NCBI RefSeq assembly: GCF_004369225.1 | Contig: NZ_QFFZ01000010.1 | Location: 21,127 to 85,126, forward strand | Direction: 5' to 3' | Length of the DNA stretch: 64,000 nucleotides | From: Pelotomaculum propionicicum | GTDB lineage: Bacteria; Bacillota; Desulfotomaculia; Desulfotomaculales; Pelotomaculaceae | Part shown: piece by piece, positions 33,260-43,037 of the stretch | Layout: the number at the start of each line of letters is the position of its first letter | Position numbering within the stretch: the stretch's first letter is position 1 | The notes under the pieces: model-generated | The model's database searches: none | Told to the model about the DNA's origin: nothing | What the model saw: the letters and a program-made list of their open reading frames with translations, nothing else | Translations under genes and position numbers: made by a program

Positions 33260-36200
33260 CTACCTGGCTTTGCGCAGGTTGTTTAATATGCCCTGGCACT
33301 CCCCTATCCTTTCGGCTCCGGCAACTTTTCCATACGCGCCTTTTGCTTTTACTTCCTGGATCCGGTCGTGCAGCCTTTTCACCTGGAGGCAGAATATCTC
33401 CAGTTTGGCTTCAATAACCTGGGGAAAAGCGTTGCCGTCTGTTTCAACGGCCAGAAACGGCAGTGACGGGCAGCGCTGCATCACCCTGGCCACCAGCTCT
33501 CTGTCTCCGGCAGTGGCTATTTTTGTTTCGCTCATTTTAGCGTTAAGCACTGCTTCAGCGATTCTGCTGGGCATACAGCCAAACGGGCCGATTGAAATAA
33601 CCCCGGCTACCTCTTCGACCACTTCCGTGACTGCCGCGCCGGCGGTCAGTATTGTTTCCACCGTTAGCTTCGGCGAGATCAGGGCTGAAACATTATCGAT
33701 CATTTTCTCCACATCAACCATGTGCGCCTCATACAGGCCGGAGTGCGAGAATATCCCTTTTATAGTCCTTTCATACATATTTTTGAAAAATTGTTCAATG
33801 TAGCTGCCGATAAAACCTTTTTTATTGCTGCCGGCATTAAGATTATTTTTCATCAGGTAATCACAAAAGTACACCCACTCCGCTATAGGCGCGGTCTTGA
33901 CCATGATGCCCCTGCCAGCCAGTCTTTCAACCAGGTACTGTCTGGAAAACCCGTCCCTGCGCACGTAGATCTCTCCGACCAGAGCCGCCTTGGGTGTTTG
34001 TGCCAGAGGCCGTTCCTTTTTGATGGTCTGCAAAGTACGCGCGGCTTCCCTGAGGTTTTCCTTGAGTCCTTTCCAATCGTCTTTTTCCACACTGCGGATG
34101 ATCCTGGCGCAAACATCATTGAAAACACCGAGGGCACTGTCTTTATCCCTGGCGATTGTGAGGATGGCGCTGTAGATTTCCTCAAGCACATCACCGATAA
34201 TCACAGCCTGCCAGGCTCTTATGGTAAAGCCTGTGCCCAGTCCCGCATAGCTGTTCTCACAGGTCAGCGAGATTTGGGTCACATCCTTCAGCTTCATCTT
34301 CTCAATCAGGCTTTTAATAAGCACGTTGTACTGCCCAAACCTGCAGGGCCCGGAGGATGTGGGCATAAAGTAGACCAGAAGCTCATCCCCGTTCTCCCTC
34401 TTTTCAAGGTAGTCAAACAGGCTGCCCACGGTTAGAATCAGCGGCAGGCATTCCTTGCAGGAAGCGTAGCCTTTACCGATTTTCAGCTCCCTGGACGCGG
34501 GGGCGGGCACTGCTGTGGTGTTGATGCCGAAATGTCTTAGGGAAGCGGCCAGCAGCTTTGAGCCGAGGTCCCCCATCGACGGCATGAGCACATGCACTCT
34601 GGGGTTATTTAAGGAGTACCTTTTCCCCCCAGAGTCCACCACCCAGGTTTTGTCGCCGTCAGTAACCACCGATGCCGGCTTAAATTTTTCCTGCCCGGCG
34701 GCCTTTTCTCTCCTGCCGGTTTCAATATAGCTTTTGACAACATCGAGGAAAGCCTCCACCCGTGTATCCAGGCCGGCATCCGCCGAGTGGCTGTCCAGTT
34801 CCAGGGTCAGAGAAGGCTTATCGCCCATAATGTCCCTGAAGAAGCTGACAATAAAGGAGTCCGGGCCACAGCTGAAATTTGTGATGTAGGTGGCAAAAAG
34901 CTGCGGGTGGCGGCTGACAAACCTGGCTGCTTTAAGGTTCATCTGACCCTGCGCCCAGAACATATTTTCAAAAGTATCCTCATCCCCGTAGGGTAAAAAA
35001 TCATAGGGAATAATCCGGTAGCCCCTGGTAGCAAACTTCTGCGGGATGCCCATGTTGGCTTTCTTAGTAAAGGCGTTATACGGCCGCCCAAAAAGCGCCA
35101 CAGCAGTTTCCTCCGGATGCTTGGCAAGATCCTCTAAAAACGCCAGGCCAATTCTTTTGCACTCGTCATGAAAATCCCTTTGGGCCTGTACGGCCAGGCT
35201 GAAAGCTTCTTTCGCCGCTTTCGCGCTAACCCCCAACTGCCTGCCGATATTAACAAAACTGCCCTGCTCCTGCTCGTAACCACCGGCGAAATTAAACACC
35301 GGCGTCAGCAGCAGCTTGCCTTTCAACTCATCAAAGGCCGTCTGCAGGTAGTATGGTTCAGACTGGACAAAAGGGCAGGTGACACTGGTGTCAATACCCT
35401 TCTCCACAGGGAGCGAGCCAACGTGCGGCAGGAAAAAGACATCGGGATTTTTCTTGAGTAAACCCATCAGCGAACCGTGCGCGATCTCGACGGGATAACA
35501 GAATTCCGCGCCTCTTCTCTCCACGCCGACCGCGTCAATATCCTCGCCCAGCAGCAGGTCAAAGCCCAGGGCGGTAAAAAAGTTATAGTAAAGGGGAAAA
35601 AGCGTGTTTGTCAGCAGGGAATTGTTCAGCGCCACAGTTTTGTGATTGGGCGGCAGCAGGCGCTTGCCCCTTTCAGTCCCGAATTTTTTAAACACCAGTC
35701 TTTCCCGCAGGTTGACCAGGTCAAACTTCTCAAGATCGGGCTCCTTTTGCTCCCTGACCAGGTTGACGTATTTGTTGCAGGCGCCGCCAAACGGGTAAAA
35801 CTTCCCCAGTATTTTAATCCTGTTGATAGAGCATTTACGGTCGCACTTTTCTTTGCCCCCGGCGCAGGTAAAAGGCTCACCGTAAGAAATATCACGCGCC
35901 GCCAGCTCTTCCAGATCATACGACGCGGGCTTCAGCAGCCCCAGCGCGAGCTTGTTCTTCACTTCCAGCGCCACCCCGAAAGCACCCATAAGCCCCGGCT
36001 CCGGCGGCACAATGATGTCCTTGCCGGTCAGCGCGGCCATCGCCGCCGGTACGGCTTTGTTGTAGCAAACCCCTCCCTGCATGAAAACCTTCCGCCCCAC
36101 TGCCCGGTTCCCCTTGACCCTGTTAATGTAATTCAGGCAGATAGAGTAGACCAGCCCCGCGGCCAGGTCACGCACTTCAGCCCCTTCCTGGATGGCGCTT

Positions 36201-37627
36201 TTAATATCGCTGCTGATAAAAGCTGCGCACTGGTCGCTGAAGTTAAGAGGCCTGTCGCTGGTCAGGGCGATGTCCCCTATTTCTTCAGTGCTGATATAAA
36301 GAGACTCCCGCGCGGCCTCTTCCAGAAAAGAACCTGTTCCCGCGGAGCAGGCCTCGTTCATGGCGTAGTCGGAGGCCACTCCGTTAGTTATATAAGTGTA
36401 CTTGGCATCCTGCCCCCCAATTTCAAAAATGGTGTCCACCAGGGGATCGAAATAGACTGCGGCAGCCGCGTGGGCGATAATCTCATTTATCACCGCCGGA
36501 GTCAGGGCGTGCAGGCCGGCGATCTGCCTGCCGGACCCGGTCACACCCAGCCCCGTTATATGCACTTCTTCTTTTAACTGCCGGCTGACCTCGCGGTAGC
36601 ACTGTCTTGAAGCTCCAATCGGGTCGCCGTTGGTGCGCAGGTAACAGCTGGCCAGGATGGCGTTGTCGCCGGCCCGCATCACCACTGCTTTAGTGGTAGT
36701 AGAGCCGACGTCCAAACCAATAATGCAGGTATCCCCTTTTTGCGCTTCCTGGCGAAAGGTTTCCTTGAAATCAACCTTGGAAGTGAAATCTTTAATAGCC
36801 GGCAGGTATGTAAAAGAGCCTTCTCCTGCTTTAAACAGGTTTTCCGGGCGGGCCACAGGGATCGTTTCCGTGTCCAGCGCCCATAAAGCGGCGCCCAGCG
36901 CCTCAAAATACCTGGCCTCCTCAGGTATGTAAAGCTTGTCAATCTCCTTTTTCAAAAAATTGATCATGGCCGTATTGGCGGAGGCCCCGCCTACAACCAA
37001 TACCGTGTCATACTCAGTTTTTTTCAGCAGCTCCTGTACCTTCACAGCCATCATCTCGCAAAGCCCGGCGGCCACTCTTTCTTTGGGGGCGCCCTTGTTC
37101 AAGGCGTGCGTACAGTCGCTCTTACAAAAAACGGAGCAGCGCCCGGCCACCCTGTACGGGTTGTCCAGATCAGCAATGGATACCGCTTCTTCAATACCTA
37201 AATCCATTCTTTTAATCTGCTGCAGGAAAAATTCTCCCGTTCCGGAAGCGCACTTGTTTCCGGTAAAAACGTTGGTGATTTTGCCTTCCCGGTCCAGCTT
37301 ATAGGCGATAAAAGTCTCGCCGCCCGCGCTGACGATCACATCGGCGCCGCGGTATTCTTCTTTTATAAATGCAAAAGCCTGCTCCACCGCCTCGGGCTCG
37401 GAAATGGCGGAAGCGTTCAATTTGCTTTTCAGCTTTCTTCCCGTCACGGCGACCCTGTCCACAGAGCGCAGCAGCGCCGCGTCAGCCATGTTCATGATGG
37501 CGCCGCGGGGGTTGCCCTCATGGGGCGCGGTCCTGGTCTCCAGCACGCTTATGTGATGATGCTGGTCCTTTTCCAACAAAACCAGGCTTATATTAGAAGC
37601 TCCTATACACAGGCCCAGTGCCTTCAA
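33260..37627 (-). CDS. Large acyl-CoA dehydratase activase-like protein (two BcrA/HgdC ATPase domains, DUF2229, HgdB-like region)
   Basis: 1455 residues, TTG start with GGGGTG upstream. Residues 1-250 and about 300-560 are each a BadF/BcrA/HgdC ASKHA ATPase; the second opens with IIGLDVGSTTTKAV. Each carries the Fe-S ligand Cys in an E/K-(A)CxGTG context (NKCASGTGEFF and NEACSAGTGSFL). A DUF2229 region follows (about 640-870: GIPQKFATRGYRI, FSCGPDSFI), then a C-terminal 2-hydroxyacyl-CoA dehydratase beta-like region (about 1000-1400: MPTSSGPCRFGQYN, CENSYAG). Related proteins activate radical-type dehydratases by ATP-driven electron transfer. The fused HgdB-like part lets it possibly act alone. 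No separate dehydratase subunits are adjacent. Confidence 0.88.
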   Translation of the reverse strand: MKALGLCIGASNISLVLLEKDQHHHISVLETRTAPHEGNPRGAIMNMADAALLRSVDRVAVTGRKLKSKLNASAISEPEAVEQAFAFIKEEYRGADVIVSAGGETFIAYKLDREGKITNVFTGNKCASGTGEFFLQQIKRMDLGIEEAVSIADLDNPYRVAGRCSVFCKSDCTHALNKGAPKERVAAGLCEMMAVKVQELLKKTEYDTVLVVGGASANTAMINFLKKEIDKLYIPEEARYFEALGAALWALDTETIPVARPENLFKAGEGSFTYLPAIKDFTSKVDFKETFRQEAQKGDTCIIGLDVGSTTTKAVVMRAGDNAILASCYLRTNGDPIGASRQCYREVSRQLKEEVHITGLGVTGSGRQIAGLHALTPAVINEIIAHAAAAVYFDPLVDTIFEIGGQDAKYTYITNGVASDYAMNEACSAGTGSFLEEAARESLYISTEEIGDIALTSDRPLNFSDQCAAFISSDIKSAIQEGAEVRDLAAGLVYSICLNYINRVKGNRAVGRKVFMQGGVCYNKAVPAAMAALTGKDIIVPPEPGLMGAFGVALEVKNKLALGLLKPASYDLEELAARDISYGEPFTCAGGKEKCDRKCSINRIKILGKFYPFGGACNKYVNLVREQKEPDLEKFDLVNLRERLVFKKFGTERGKRLLPPNHKTVALNNSLLTNTLFPLYYNFFTALGFDLLLGEDIDAVGVERRGAEFCYPVEIAHGSLMGLLKKNPDVFFLPHVGSLPVEKGIDTSVTCPFVQSEPYYLQTAFDELKGKLLLTPVFNFAGGYEQEQGSFVNIGRQLGVSAKAAKEAFSLAVQAQRDFHDECKRIGLAFLEDLAKHPEETAVALFGRPYNAFTKKANMGIPQKFATRGYRIIPYDFLPYGDEDTFENMFWAQGQMNLKAARFVSRHPQLFATYITNFSCGPDSFIVSFFRDIMGDKPSLTLELDSHSADAGLDTRVEAFLDVVKSYIETGRREKAAGQEKFKPASVVTDGDKTWVVDSGGKRYSLNNPRVHVLMPSMGDLGSKLLAASLRHFGINTTAVPAPASRELKIGKGYASCKECLPLILTVGSLFDYLEKRENGDELLVYFMPTSSGPCRFGQYNVLIKSLIEKMKLKDVTQISLTCENSYAGLGTGFTIRAWQAVIIGDVLEEIYSAILTIARDKDSALGVFNDVCARIIRSVEKDDWKGLKENLREAARTLQTIKKERPLAQTPKAALVGEIYVRRDGFSRQYLVERLAGRGIMVKTAPIAEWVYFCDYLMKNNLNAGSNKKGFIGSYIEQFFKNMYERTIKGIFSHSGLYEAHMVDVEKMIDNVSALISPKLTVETILTAGAAVTEVVEEVAGVISIGPFGCMPSRIAEAVLNAKMSETKIATAGDRELVARVMQRCPSLPFLAVETDGNAFPQVIEAKLEIFCLQVKRLHDRIQEVKAKGAYGKVAGAERIGECQGILNNLRKAR

Positions 37628-37644
37628 TTAATTTCACCCCGGTA

Positions 37645-39006
37645 TTAATCTATCTGTTGTTTTGAAGCTATCGCCGCGGCTATAGCCGCGCCAATACCCG
37701 AACCTTCTTTGGTAAGTTTTAGTGCCACCCGGTTGCCGCCTTCCGCCAAAACCTCGTCCAGGGCTGACCGGATGTTGCGCTCAAAACCGGGCATTTTCTC
37801 ATACAGGCTGCCGTCAACGGCGATGGTATGCCTATCCCGCAAAGCGGGGTCAAGGTGTCTCAGGATACCTAGATAAGTAGCTGCAATCAGCCGGGCTGAC
37901 CTTGACGCCACAAGCCCCGCTATATGCCGTATAGCCGCCAGTTCCCCGGGCAGCGGTTCCTTGACACCGAGATTTTCTGCCAGCCAGCCTCCCAGGCGGG
38001 CGATTCCTGGTGAGTCATCTGACAGCGCCAGAGCTACCAGCTCAGTGTCAATGCTGTATGGCCGGTGGAGCAGCCCATCCGGATCAGTCATGCTGCCTCT
38101 CAGCAGCAAGCCCTGCCGTGCCAGATTGCTGACAACCAGCCGTGTCAGTTCCCCCAGGTAACGGCCTGAAACCATTTTCTCCAGCCGCTGTTCACCCGGC
38201 TTTTCGCTGGCCTGGTCCAGCAGCTGATCATAAACATTAAAAGATAAAAGGTTAAAATTACCGGATTCCAGGTTGATAATCACCGGCCCGCGCCCGCAAG
38301 CAGGCCGGGGTTCAAGGTAACAGGTATTATGGCCGGTGCCGCAGATGGAGCCGATATCGGCGCCGGGGTCACTATAAGCCGCCGCCAGCAGTGTGCCCAC
38401 TGTGTCGTTAATAACAGCCGCTGGAATAACTCCGGGCAGGCCCTGGCGCCGCAAAGCTTCAGCCAGCAGCTGGTTGATGTCCCGGCCTTCCACCTGTCCG
38501 GTTTTAATTTCCTTGGTCCAATTGATCAGAACGGCCTTGTTGATGTCATAAGAGCGGGATGGAAAAGAAAAAGTGTGGCCCAGCGCGCAAACCTCGCCTG
38601 GTACGGCCAGTCCCTTGATCTGCCCGGCCAGCAAATCAAAAAGCTCGCTGCCTGTCGCTGTCGCCTGAGTGAAGTCGTAGCTAGCGGCAGGGTCTTTCAG
38701 CGGCATAGACTTTCTTTTTAAAATGCTGGATCGCCCGTTCCCCAGCAGTTCCACCAGTAAAATCCGGACGTTGGTGCCGCCGAAATCAACCGCGAAGAAC
38801 CTGCCCTTTTCCAGACCGGAAGGTGTACTTATAAATGAAGGGAGCATCTTCAGCGGCCCTATGGCGCCGGCCAGGCCGTCGAGCATAGCTTGGTGAAATC
38901 GCCCGGCAATCTCGCGTAAATCCTGACCCGTCACTTTAAACAATTGATCGAGTTTACACAGGGCGTCACCTAAACCAGTTTTTTCTGGTGTTTCTGCCTG
39001 CCTCAA
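37645..39006 (-). CDS. Hexokinase of the eukaryotic type
   Basis: 453 residues with the hallmarks of the eukaryotic hexokinase family in order: LPSFISTPSGLEKGRFFAVDFGGTNVRI (phosphate-1 loop), GHTFSFPSRS (sugar-binding), ILINWTKEIK-like VLINWTKEIK with GRDINQLL, VINDTVGTLLAAAY, CGTGHNTCYLE, MVSGRYLGELTRLV and a C-terminal AVDGSLYEKMPGF with EGSGIGAA. This is unlike the usual bacterial ROK or Glk glucokinases. TTG start at 39006 with GGAG. It lies 18 bp upstream of the activase gene and shares its strand. Such hexokinases are rare in bacteria. Confidence 0.9.
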   Translation of the reverse strand: MRQAETPEKTGLGDALCKLDQLFKVTGQDLREIAGRFHQAMLDGLAGAIGPLKMLPSFISTPSGLEKGRFFAVDFGGTNVRILLVELLGNGRSSILKRKSMPLKDPAASYDFTQATATGSELFDLLAGQIKGLAVPGEVCALGHTFSFPSRSYDINKAVLINWTKEIKTGQVEGRDINQLLAEALRRQGLPGVIPAAVINDTVGTLLAAAYSDPGADIGSICGTGHNTCYLEPRPACGRGPVIINLESGNFNLLSFNVYDQLLDQASEKPGEQRLEKMVSGRYLGELTRLVVSNLARQGLLLRGSMTDPDGLLHRPYSIDTELVALALSDDSPGIARLGGWLAENLGVKEPLPGELAAIRHIAGLVASRSARLIAATYLGILRHLDPALRDRHTIAVDGSLYEKMPGFERNIRSALDEVLAEGGNRVALKLTKEGSGIGAAIAAAIASKQQID

Positions 39007-39107
39007 TATTATAGTCTCCAGCCAAAAGGTTTATGAAGAAATAATTGCCTTATTACTTATGTTATCACATATATTGTAAAATTAACAATTTGGCTTGTAA
39101 AATTTCA

Positions 39108-39150
39108 GACCCGCGGCTCCTGATCTTAGAGAGGAACCGCGGGTCATTTT
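39108..39150. terminator. Terminator hairpin
   Basis: GACCCGCGG and CCGCGGGTC form a strong stem with extra pairing inside. It lies between YitT and hexokinase genes and would end the minus-strand YitT transcript; the plus strand side has ATTTTATT. Confidence 0.65.
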
Positions 39151-39361
39151 ATTAATGTTTTTAGCTTTACAGAAACGAATTGTCCCGCAAACCCGGCATT
39201 CACAAATTTGGCGGAACTCAAATGTTAATGAGAATTCCGTCCTGAAAAACTGGTATGGCATATATGGTTTTATTGAGACCGGCCTGAAGAAATATGATCA
39301 CCTGCCTTTCACAGTATGTTTTATGGAAAAAACCGTGGAGGGTTGCGGGTAAAAACTATGA

Positions 39362-40225
39362 TCAGTGAATTGCCCTCTTCTTGAACCGTCCGCCCATGAC
39401 TTCGTGAACATCACTAATGGTGATAAAAGCATTTTCATCTATTTCGTCTACGATAGATTTCAATTTGGCAATTTCCAGGCGTGTAATCACTGAGTACAAG
39501 ACGCTTTTTACTTCACCTGTGTAGCCGCCTTTGCCGTCCAAAAAGGTAACGCCCCTCCCCAAACGGGCCATTAACACTTCAGCAATCTGCTCGGGTTTTT
39601 CAGATACAATCATCACCGCTTTTGATTCGTCCAGCCCTTCCACGGTGACATCGATAACCTTGAAGGCGATAAAATAGGCAAGCAGGGAGTACATCGCCTT
39701 GTCCCAGCCAAAAAACAGGCCGGCGCTGCTTAAAATGAAAATATTAAAAAACATTACGATTTCACCGATGGAAAAGCCCGTCCGCTTGTCAAGAATGATG
39801 GCCACTATTTCAGTGCCGTCCAAAGAGCCGCCGTAGCGAATAATCAGGCCCACACCAACCCCAAGGACGATCCCGCCGAAAACCGCCGCGAGCAAAACAT
39901 CTTTAGTCAGCCCGGGAATAGGATGAAGAATCGTAACGCCTATGGAAAGTATGGTCACCGAGAACAATGTGGATAGGACGAAAGTTTTTCCTATCTGTTT
40001 GTACCCGACAAAAAGAAAGGGTAAATTCAGGATAAATATGAAAGCTCCCAGGGGAAGCCTGGTGAGAGTGCTGGAAATTATGGAAACGCCCACTATCCCG
40101 CCGTCAATAATATTATTGGGCACCATAAAAATTTCCAGCCCGACTGCTGCCAGGACAGCGCCAATCATTAGGAAAAAATACTTTTTAACGTACTTGAAAA
40201 TAATGCTTTTCTTTTTTGGTGTCAT
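39362..40225 (-). CDS. YitT family membrane protein (DUF161/DUF2179)
   Basis: 287 residues. Five or six hydrophobic segments in the first 190 residues (MIGAVLAAVGLEIFMVPNNIIDGGIVG, FIFILNLPFLFVGYK, GGIVLGVGVGLIIRYGGSLDGTEI) are followed by a soluble DUF2179 domain with AVMIVSEKPEQIAE, GRGVTFLDGKGGYTG and ISDVHEVMGG. AAGGAAG precedes the ATG. Function in bacteria is unestablished; the C-terminal domain resembles small ligand-binding modules. Confidence 0.9.
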   Translation of the reverse strand: MTPKKKSIIFKYVKKYFFLMIGAVLAAVGLEIFMVPNNIIDGGIVGVSIISSTLTRLPLGAFIFILNLPFLFVGYKQIGKTFVLSTLFSVTILSIGVTILHPIPGLTKDVLLAAVFGGIVLGVGVGLIIRYGGSLDGTEIVAIILDKRTGFSIGEIVMFFNIFILSSAGLFFGWDKAMYSLLAYFIAFKVIDVTVEGLDESKAVMIVSEKPEQIAEVLMARLGRGVTFLDGKGGYTGEVKSVLYSVITRLEIAKLKSIVDEIDENAFITISDVHEVMGGRFKKRAIH

Positions 40226-40341
40226 TAATCAACTTCCTTTTATTTTTATTATAACATACCCAAAATAGCGACTACCCTCGCCGTTAAGCGGGGGTAGTTT
40301 GGTTTCTTACATATCAGACGGCTTAATTTTAAATAGCTTGT

Positions 40342-41040
40342 CTACTCTATCTTTACCGACTCCATCTTATCGCCTTTTTCAATCTGGTCAACAACGTCCA
40401 TACCCTTGATCACCTTGCCAAAGACAGCATACTGTCCATCCAGATAACTCGCGTCTTTTTTCAAAATGTAAAACTGTGAGCCGGCAGAGTTGGGATCCTG
40501 GCTGCGGGCCATGGCCACAGCGCCGCGCACGTTCTTAAGGTCCTGGTTCGTTTCCAGCGGGATGGACCAACCAGGTCCGCCTGTACCGTTGCCCAGCGGG
40601 TCGCCGCCCTGGATCACCCAGTCCTCCACACGGTGGAAGGTAAGGCCGTCGTAAAAGTTAGAGCCGGCCAGTTTTTCAAAATTGGCCACTGTAACAGGCA
40701 TCTTGTTGGGGTAAACCTCAAATACAATAGGTCCTTTAGCGGTTTGCACGGTAACGGTTTTTGCTGTTTCCACGCCTTTTTTGGTTGACCAGTAGGCGAT
40801 GGAGACAGCCAGAATGATCATAATAACAGCTGCAGCGGCAAAAATGATGTTTCTTTTCTTTTTATCTGAAAACATGGATGCGCCGGACCTGGCTGAAGTC
40901 TTGGCGGCAGCGCTTTTACCCTTTTGGGCGCCTCCGGCATTCTTGATGTTTTTTGTGTTTTTGTCATTCTTAACATTTTTAACGCTTTTACTGTTTTTTG
41001 CAGACTGGTTGCTCTTTTTGTTTTTTGTTTTCTCAGCCAA
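40342..41040 (-). CDS. Membrane-anchored cyclophilin-type peptidyl-prolyl isomerase
   Basis: Residues 1-60 are a Lys/Asn/Ser-rich cytoplasmic segment built of KN-rich short repeats. A single helix ([20 protein letters not shown]) follows, then a cyclophilin domain (about 95-232) with [56 protein letters not shown] and GQYAVFGKV. The topology places the isomerase outside, where it would help fold exported proteins. TTG start at 41040 with GGGGGGAG. The lysine-rich tail is low-complexity and may be unstructured. Confidence 0.92.
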   Translation of the reverse strand: MAEKTKNKKSNQSAKNSKSVKNVKNDKNTKNIKNAGGAQKGKSAAAKTSARSGASMFSDKKKRNIIFAAAAVIMIILAVSIAYWSTKKGVETAKTVTVQTAKGPIVFEVYPNKMPVTVANFEKLAGSNFYDGLTFHRVEDWVIQGGDPLGNGTGGPGWSIPLETNQDLKNVRGAVAMARSQDPNSAGSQFYILKKDASYLDGQYAVFGKVIKGMDVVDQIEKGDKMESVKIE

Positions 41041-41092
41041 CTATCTCCCCCCTACAAATTCAAATATTTTGGCTTGCAATAACTTCGACGCA

Positions 41093-41123
41093 AAAAAAGA
41101 AAAACCCTGCTCGGGGAGCAGGG
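41093..41123 (-). terminator. Terminator of the TRAP transporter operon
   Basis: On the minus strand CCCTGCTC and GAGCAGGG pair around CCC and are followed by TTTTTCTTTTTTT, about 95 bp after dctM. Confidence 0.9.
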
Positions 41124-41215
41124 AATGGATAAAGTGGCATACAATAAGTATATTAACCGTTCGCAAACAACTTATACACAAAACTATTAAATTTTGTTTA
41201 ATTTTAAATGAATGT

Positions 41216-42526
41216 TTACTGGGATATCAGGTCCGGCAGTAAGGTGGCAATCTGCGGAAAGGCCATCAGGATCGCCACACAAATCAATATGGCGATCAAA
41301 AAAGGCCACACTCCCTTAAATATTACTTCCAGGGGCACATCAGGCACAATGCCCTTAATGATATAGACGTTCATACCCACCGGTGGCGTGATCACACCCA
41401 TGGCCACCACCATGACAATGATCACCCCGAACCAGATCGGGTCGTAGCCAAGCGTTGTGACCGCGACCGGGTAAAAAATAGGTATGGTCAGCAGGACCAG
41501 CGCCAGCGCGTCGATGAAGCAGCCCAGCACCAGGTATATCAATATTATTATGAACATGATGGCAAAAGAGGGCAGGTCCAGCCCGCCGGCCCAGTTGGCC
41601 AGCTCAAACGGCACCCTGCTCACGGCCATGAAGCGCCCAAAGATTACAGCCCCGGCAACCATGAACATGATCATGGCGCTGGTGCGGGTGGTGTCATAAA
41701 GTGATTTTTTGAAGCCCTCCCAGCTCAGCCGCCTCTCCACCAGACAAACCGCCAGGACTCCCGCGGCGCCTACCGCGCCCGCTTCCGTGGGAGTGAACCA
41801 CCCGGCAAACAGGCCGCCGATAGAGATCACGAAGACGAACAACACTTCTCCCAGCCCGCCGCGCAGCGATTCGAGCCGCTCCCGCCAGCCCGACTTCGGT
41901 CCCGCGGGTCCCAGGGCGGGGTTGCGGAGGGTCAGGATATATATTGCCAGGATATAAAGCAGCATGAGCAATATACCAGGCAGTATCCCTGCCATAAACA
42001 GCTTACCTACCGACTGTTCAGTCGACATCCCGTAAACAATGAAAATCACGCTGGGCGGGATCAGCACGCCCAGGACACCACCGGCGGCAACACTGGCCGT
42101 GGCCATGGAAGTGTCATACTTGTATTTCTTCATTTCCGGCAGGGCAATCGCGCCCATGGTCGCCGCAGTGGCGGTGTTCGACCCGCAGATAGCGCCGAAT
42201 ACGGCGCAGGCAACCTGGGTGGCTATAGCCAGACCGCCCGGGTAATGGCCGATCAGCTTGTAAGCGAAAACATACAGCCTCGTGCCGATTCCCGAATAAT
42301 AAGCAAGAAACCCCATCCAGACAAACATGGGAATGACGCTTAATGAATAAGAAGATAAATTGGAGTACATCTCCTTGGCCACCATGTTTAAGGCTGCCTG
42401 CGGCGAAACCATGAAGCTGAATCCTGCAAATCCAACCACAGCCATGGCGACCGCTATCGGCATTCGCAAAGCGATCAACACCAGAAAAGCCAGTATGCCG
42501 ATTAAACCAATTGTGAGTGATGTCAT
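41216..42526 (-). CDS. dctM: TRAP transporter large permease (DctM)
   Basis: 436 residues with about 12 helices, including the conserved MVSPQAALNMVAKEMYS, VACAVFGAICGSNTATAATMGAIALPEM, GVLIPPSVIFIVYG and FTPTEAGAVGA motifs of the large TRAP subunit. The start overlaps the dctQ stop by 4 bp (ATGA). With dctQ and dctP it forms a sodium-driven uptake system for an organic acid; the substrate is not clear. Confidence 0.95.
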   Translation of the reverse strand: MTSLTIGLIGILAFLVLIALRMPIAVAMAVVGFAGFSFMVSPQAALNMVAKEMYSNLSSYSLSVIPMFVWMGFLAYYSGIGTRLYVFAYKLIGHYPGGLAIATQVACAVFGAICGSNTATAATMGAIALPEMKKYKYDTSMATASVAAGGVLGVLIPPSVIFIVYGMSTEQSVGKLFMAGILPGILLMLLYILAIYILTLRNPALGPAGPKSGWRERLESLRGGLGEVLFVFVISIGGLFAGWFTPTEAGAVGAAGVLAVCLVERRLSWEGFKKSLYDTTRTSAMIMFMVAGAVIFGRFMAVSRVPFELANWAGGLDLPSFAIMFIIILIYLVLGCFIDALALVLLTIPIFYPVAVTTLGYDPIWFGVIIVMVVAMGVITPPVGMNVYIIKGIVPDVPLEVIFKGVWPFLIAILICVAILMAFPQIATLLPDLISQ

Positions 42527-43014
42527 TTGTTTGTAGCCGCCTTACATATAGATTCGATCGATCTTACCAGCAATACCAGGCAGTAGACCAGCATACCCAG
42601 GGCAATCAGGTAGACAAAGGGGTAGATCGGCATCTGGGTTGTGGATGAGACCAGGCCGCTGAGCATCATGCTCCTGGCATAAGCCCCGACATACCAGGCG
42701 GATACACCCATGAAACACATTGAAACAATATTTACTAACGCGCTGACAATTGCCCTCAGTCTGGCGGGAAGCCAGTCCACCACAAGGCTGATGTCAATAT
42801 GAGCGTTCTGCACGCCGCAGAAGGCCAGCGACAGCCCGATCACCACGGCGGTCAGCAGGCCCACGTACTCATAGGCGCCAAAGACCGGCGTCTTAAAAAT
42901 CACGCGCAACAATATGTTCACAACGATCAAAATCATCGTTGCGACCAGAAAAAAACCAGCCGCCTGGTCCAGCACCCGGCTGAGTCCCGTGACCAGGCCT
43001 GAAAACATTTTCAT
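42523..43014 (-). CDS. dctQ: TRAP transporter small permease (DctQ)
   Basis: 163 residues, four hydrophobic segments, with GAYEYVGLLTAVVIGLSLAF and the family's ISLVVDWLP. The start has GGAGG upstream at slightly long spacing. It lies between dctP and dctM. Confidence 0.93.
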   Translation of the reverse strand: MKMFSGLVTGLSRVLDQAAGFFLVATMILIVVNILLRVIFKTPVFGAYEYVGLLTAVVIGLSLAFCGVQNAHIDISLVVDWLPARLRAIVSALVNIVSMCFMGVSAWYVGAYARSMMLSGLVSSTTQMPIYPFVYLIALGMLVYCLVLLVRSIESICKAATNK

Positions 43015-43037
43015 CTCAAGTACTTACCTCCACCAGC

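Noticed and set aside
35477..36577. 366-codon plus-strand frame inside the activase gene
   Set aside because: It is the antisense shadow of the large activase; composition is Arg/Gln/His-rich with no domain.
39155..39352. 65-codon plus-strand frame after the 39.1-kb hairpin
   Set aside because: No ribosome site, composition unlike neighbours, no motif.
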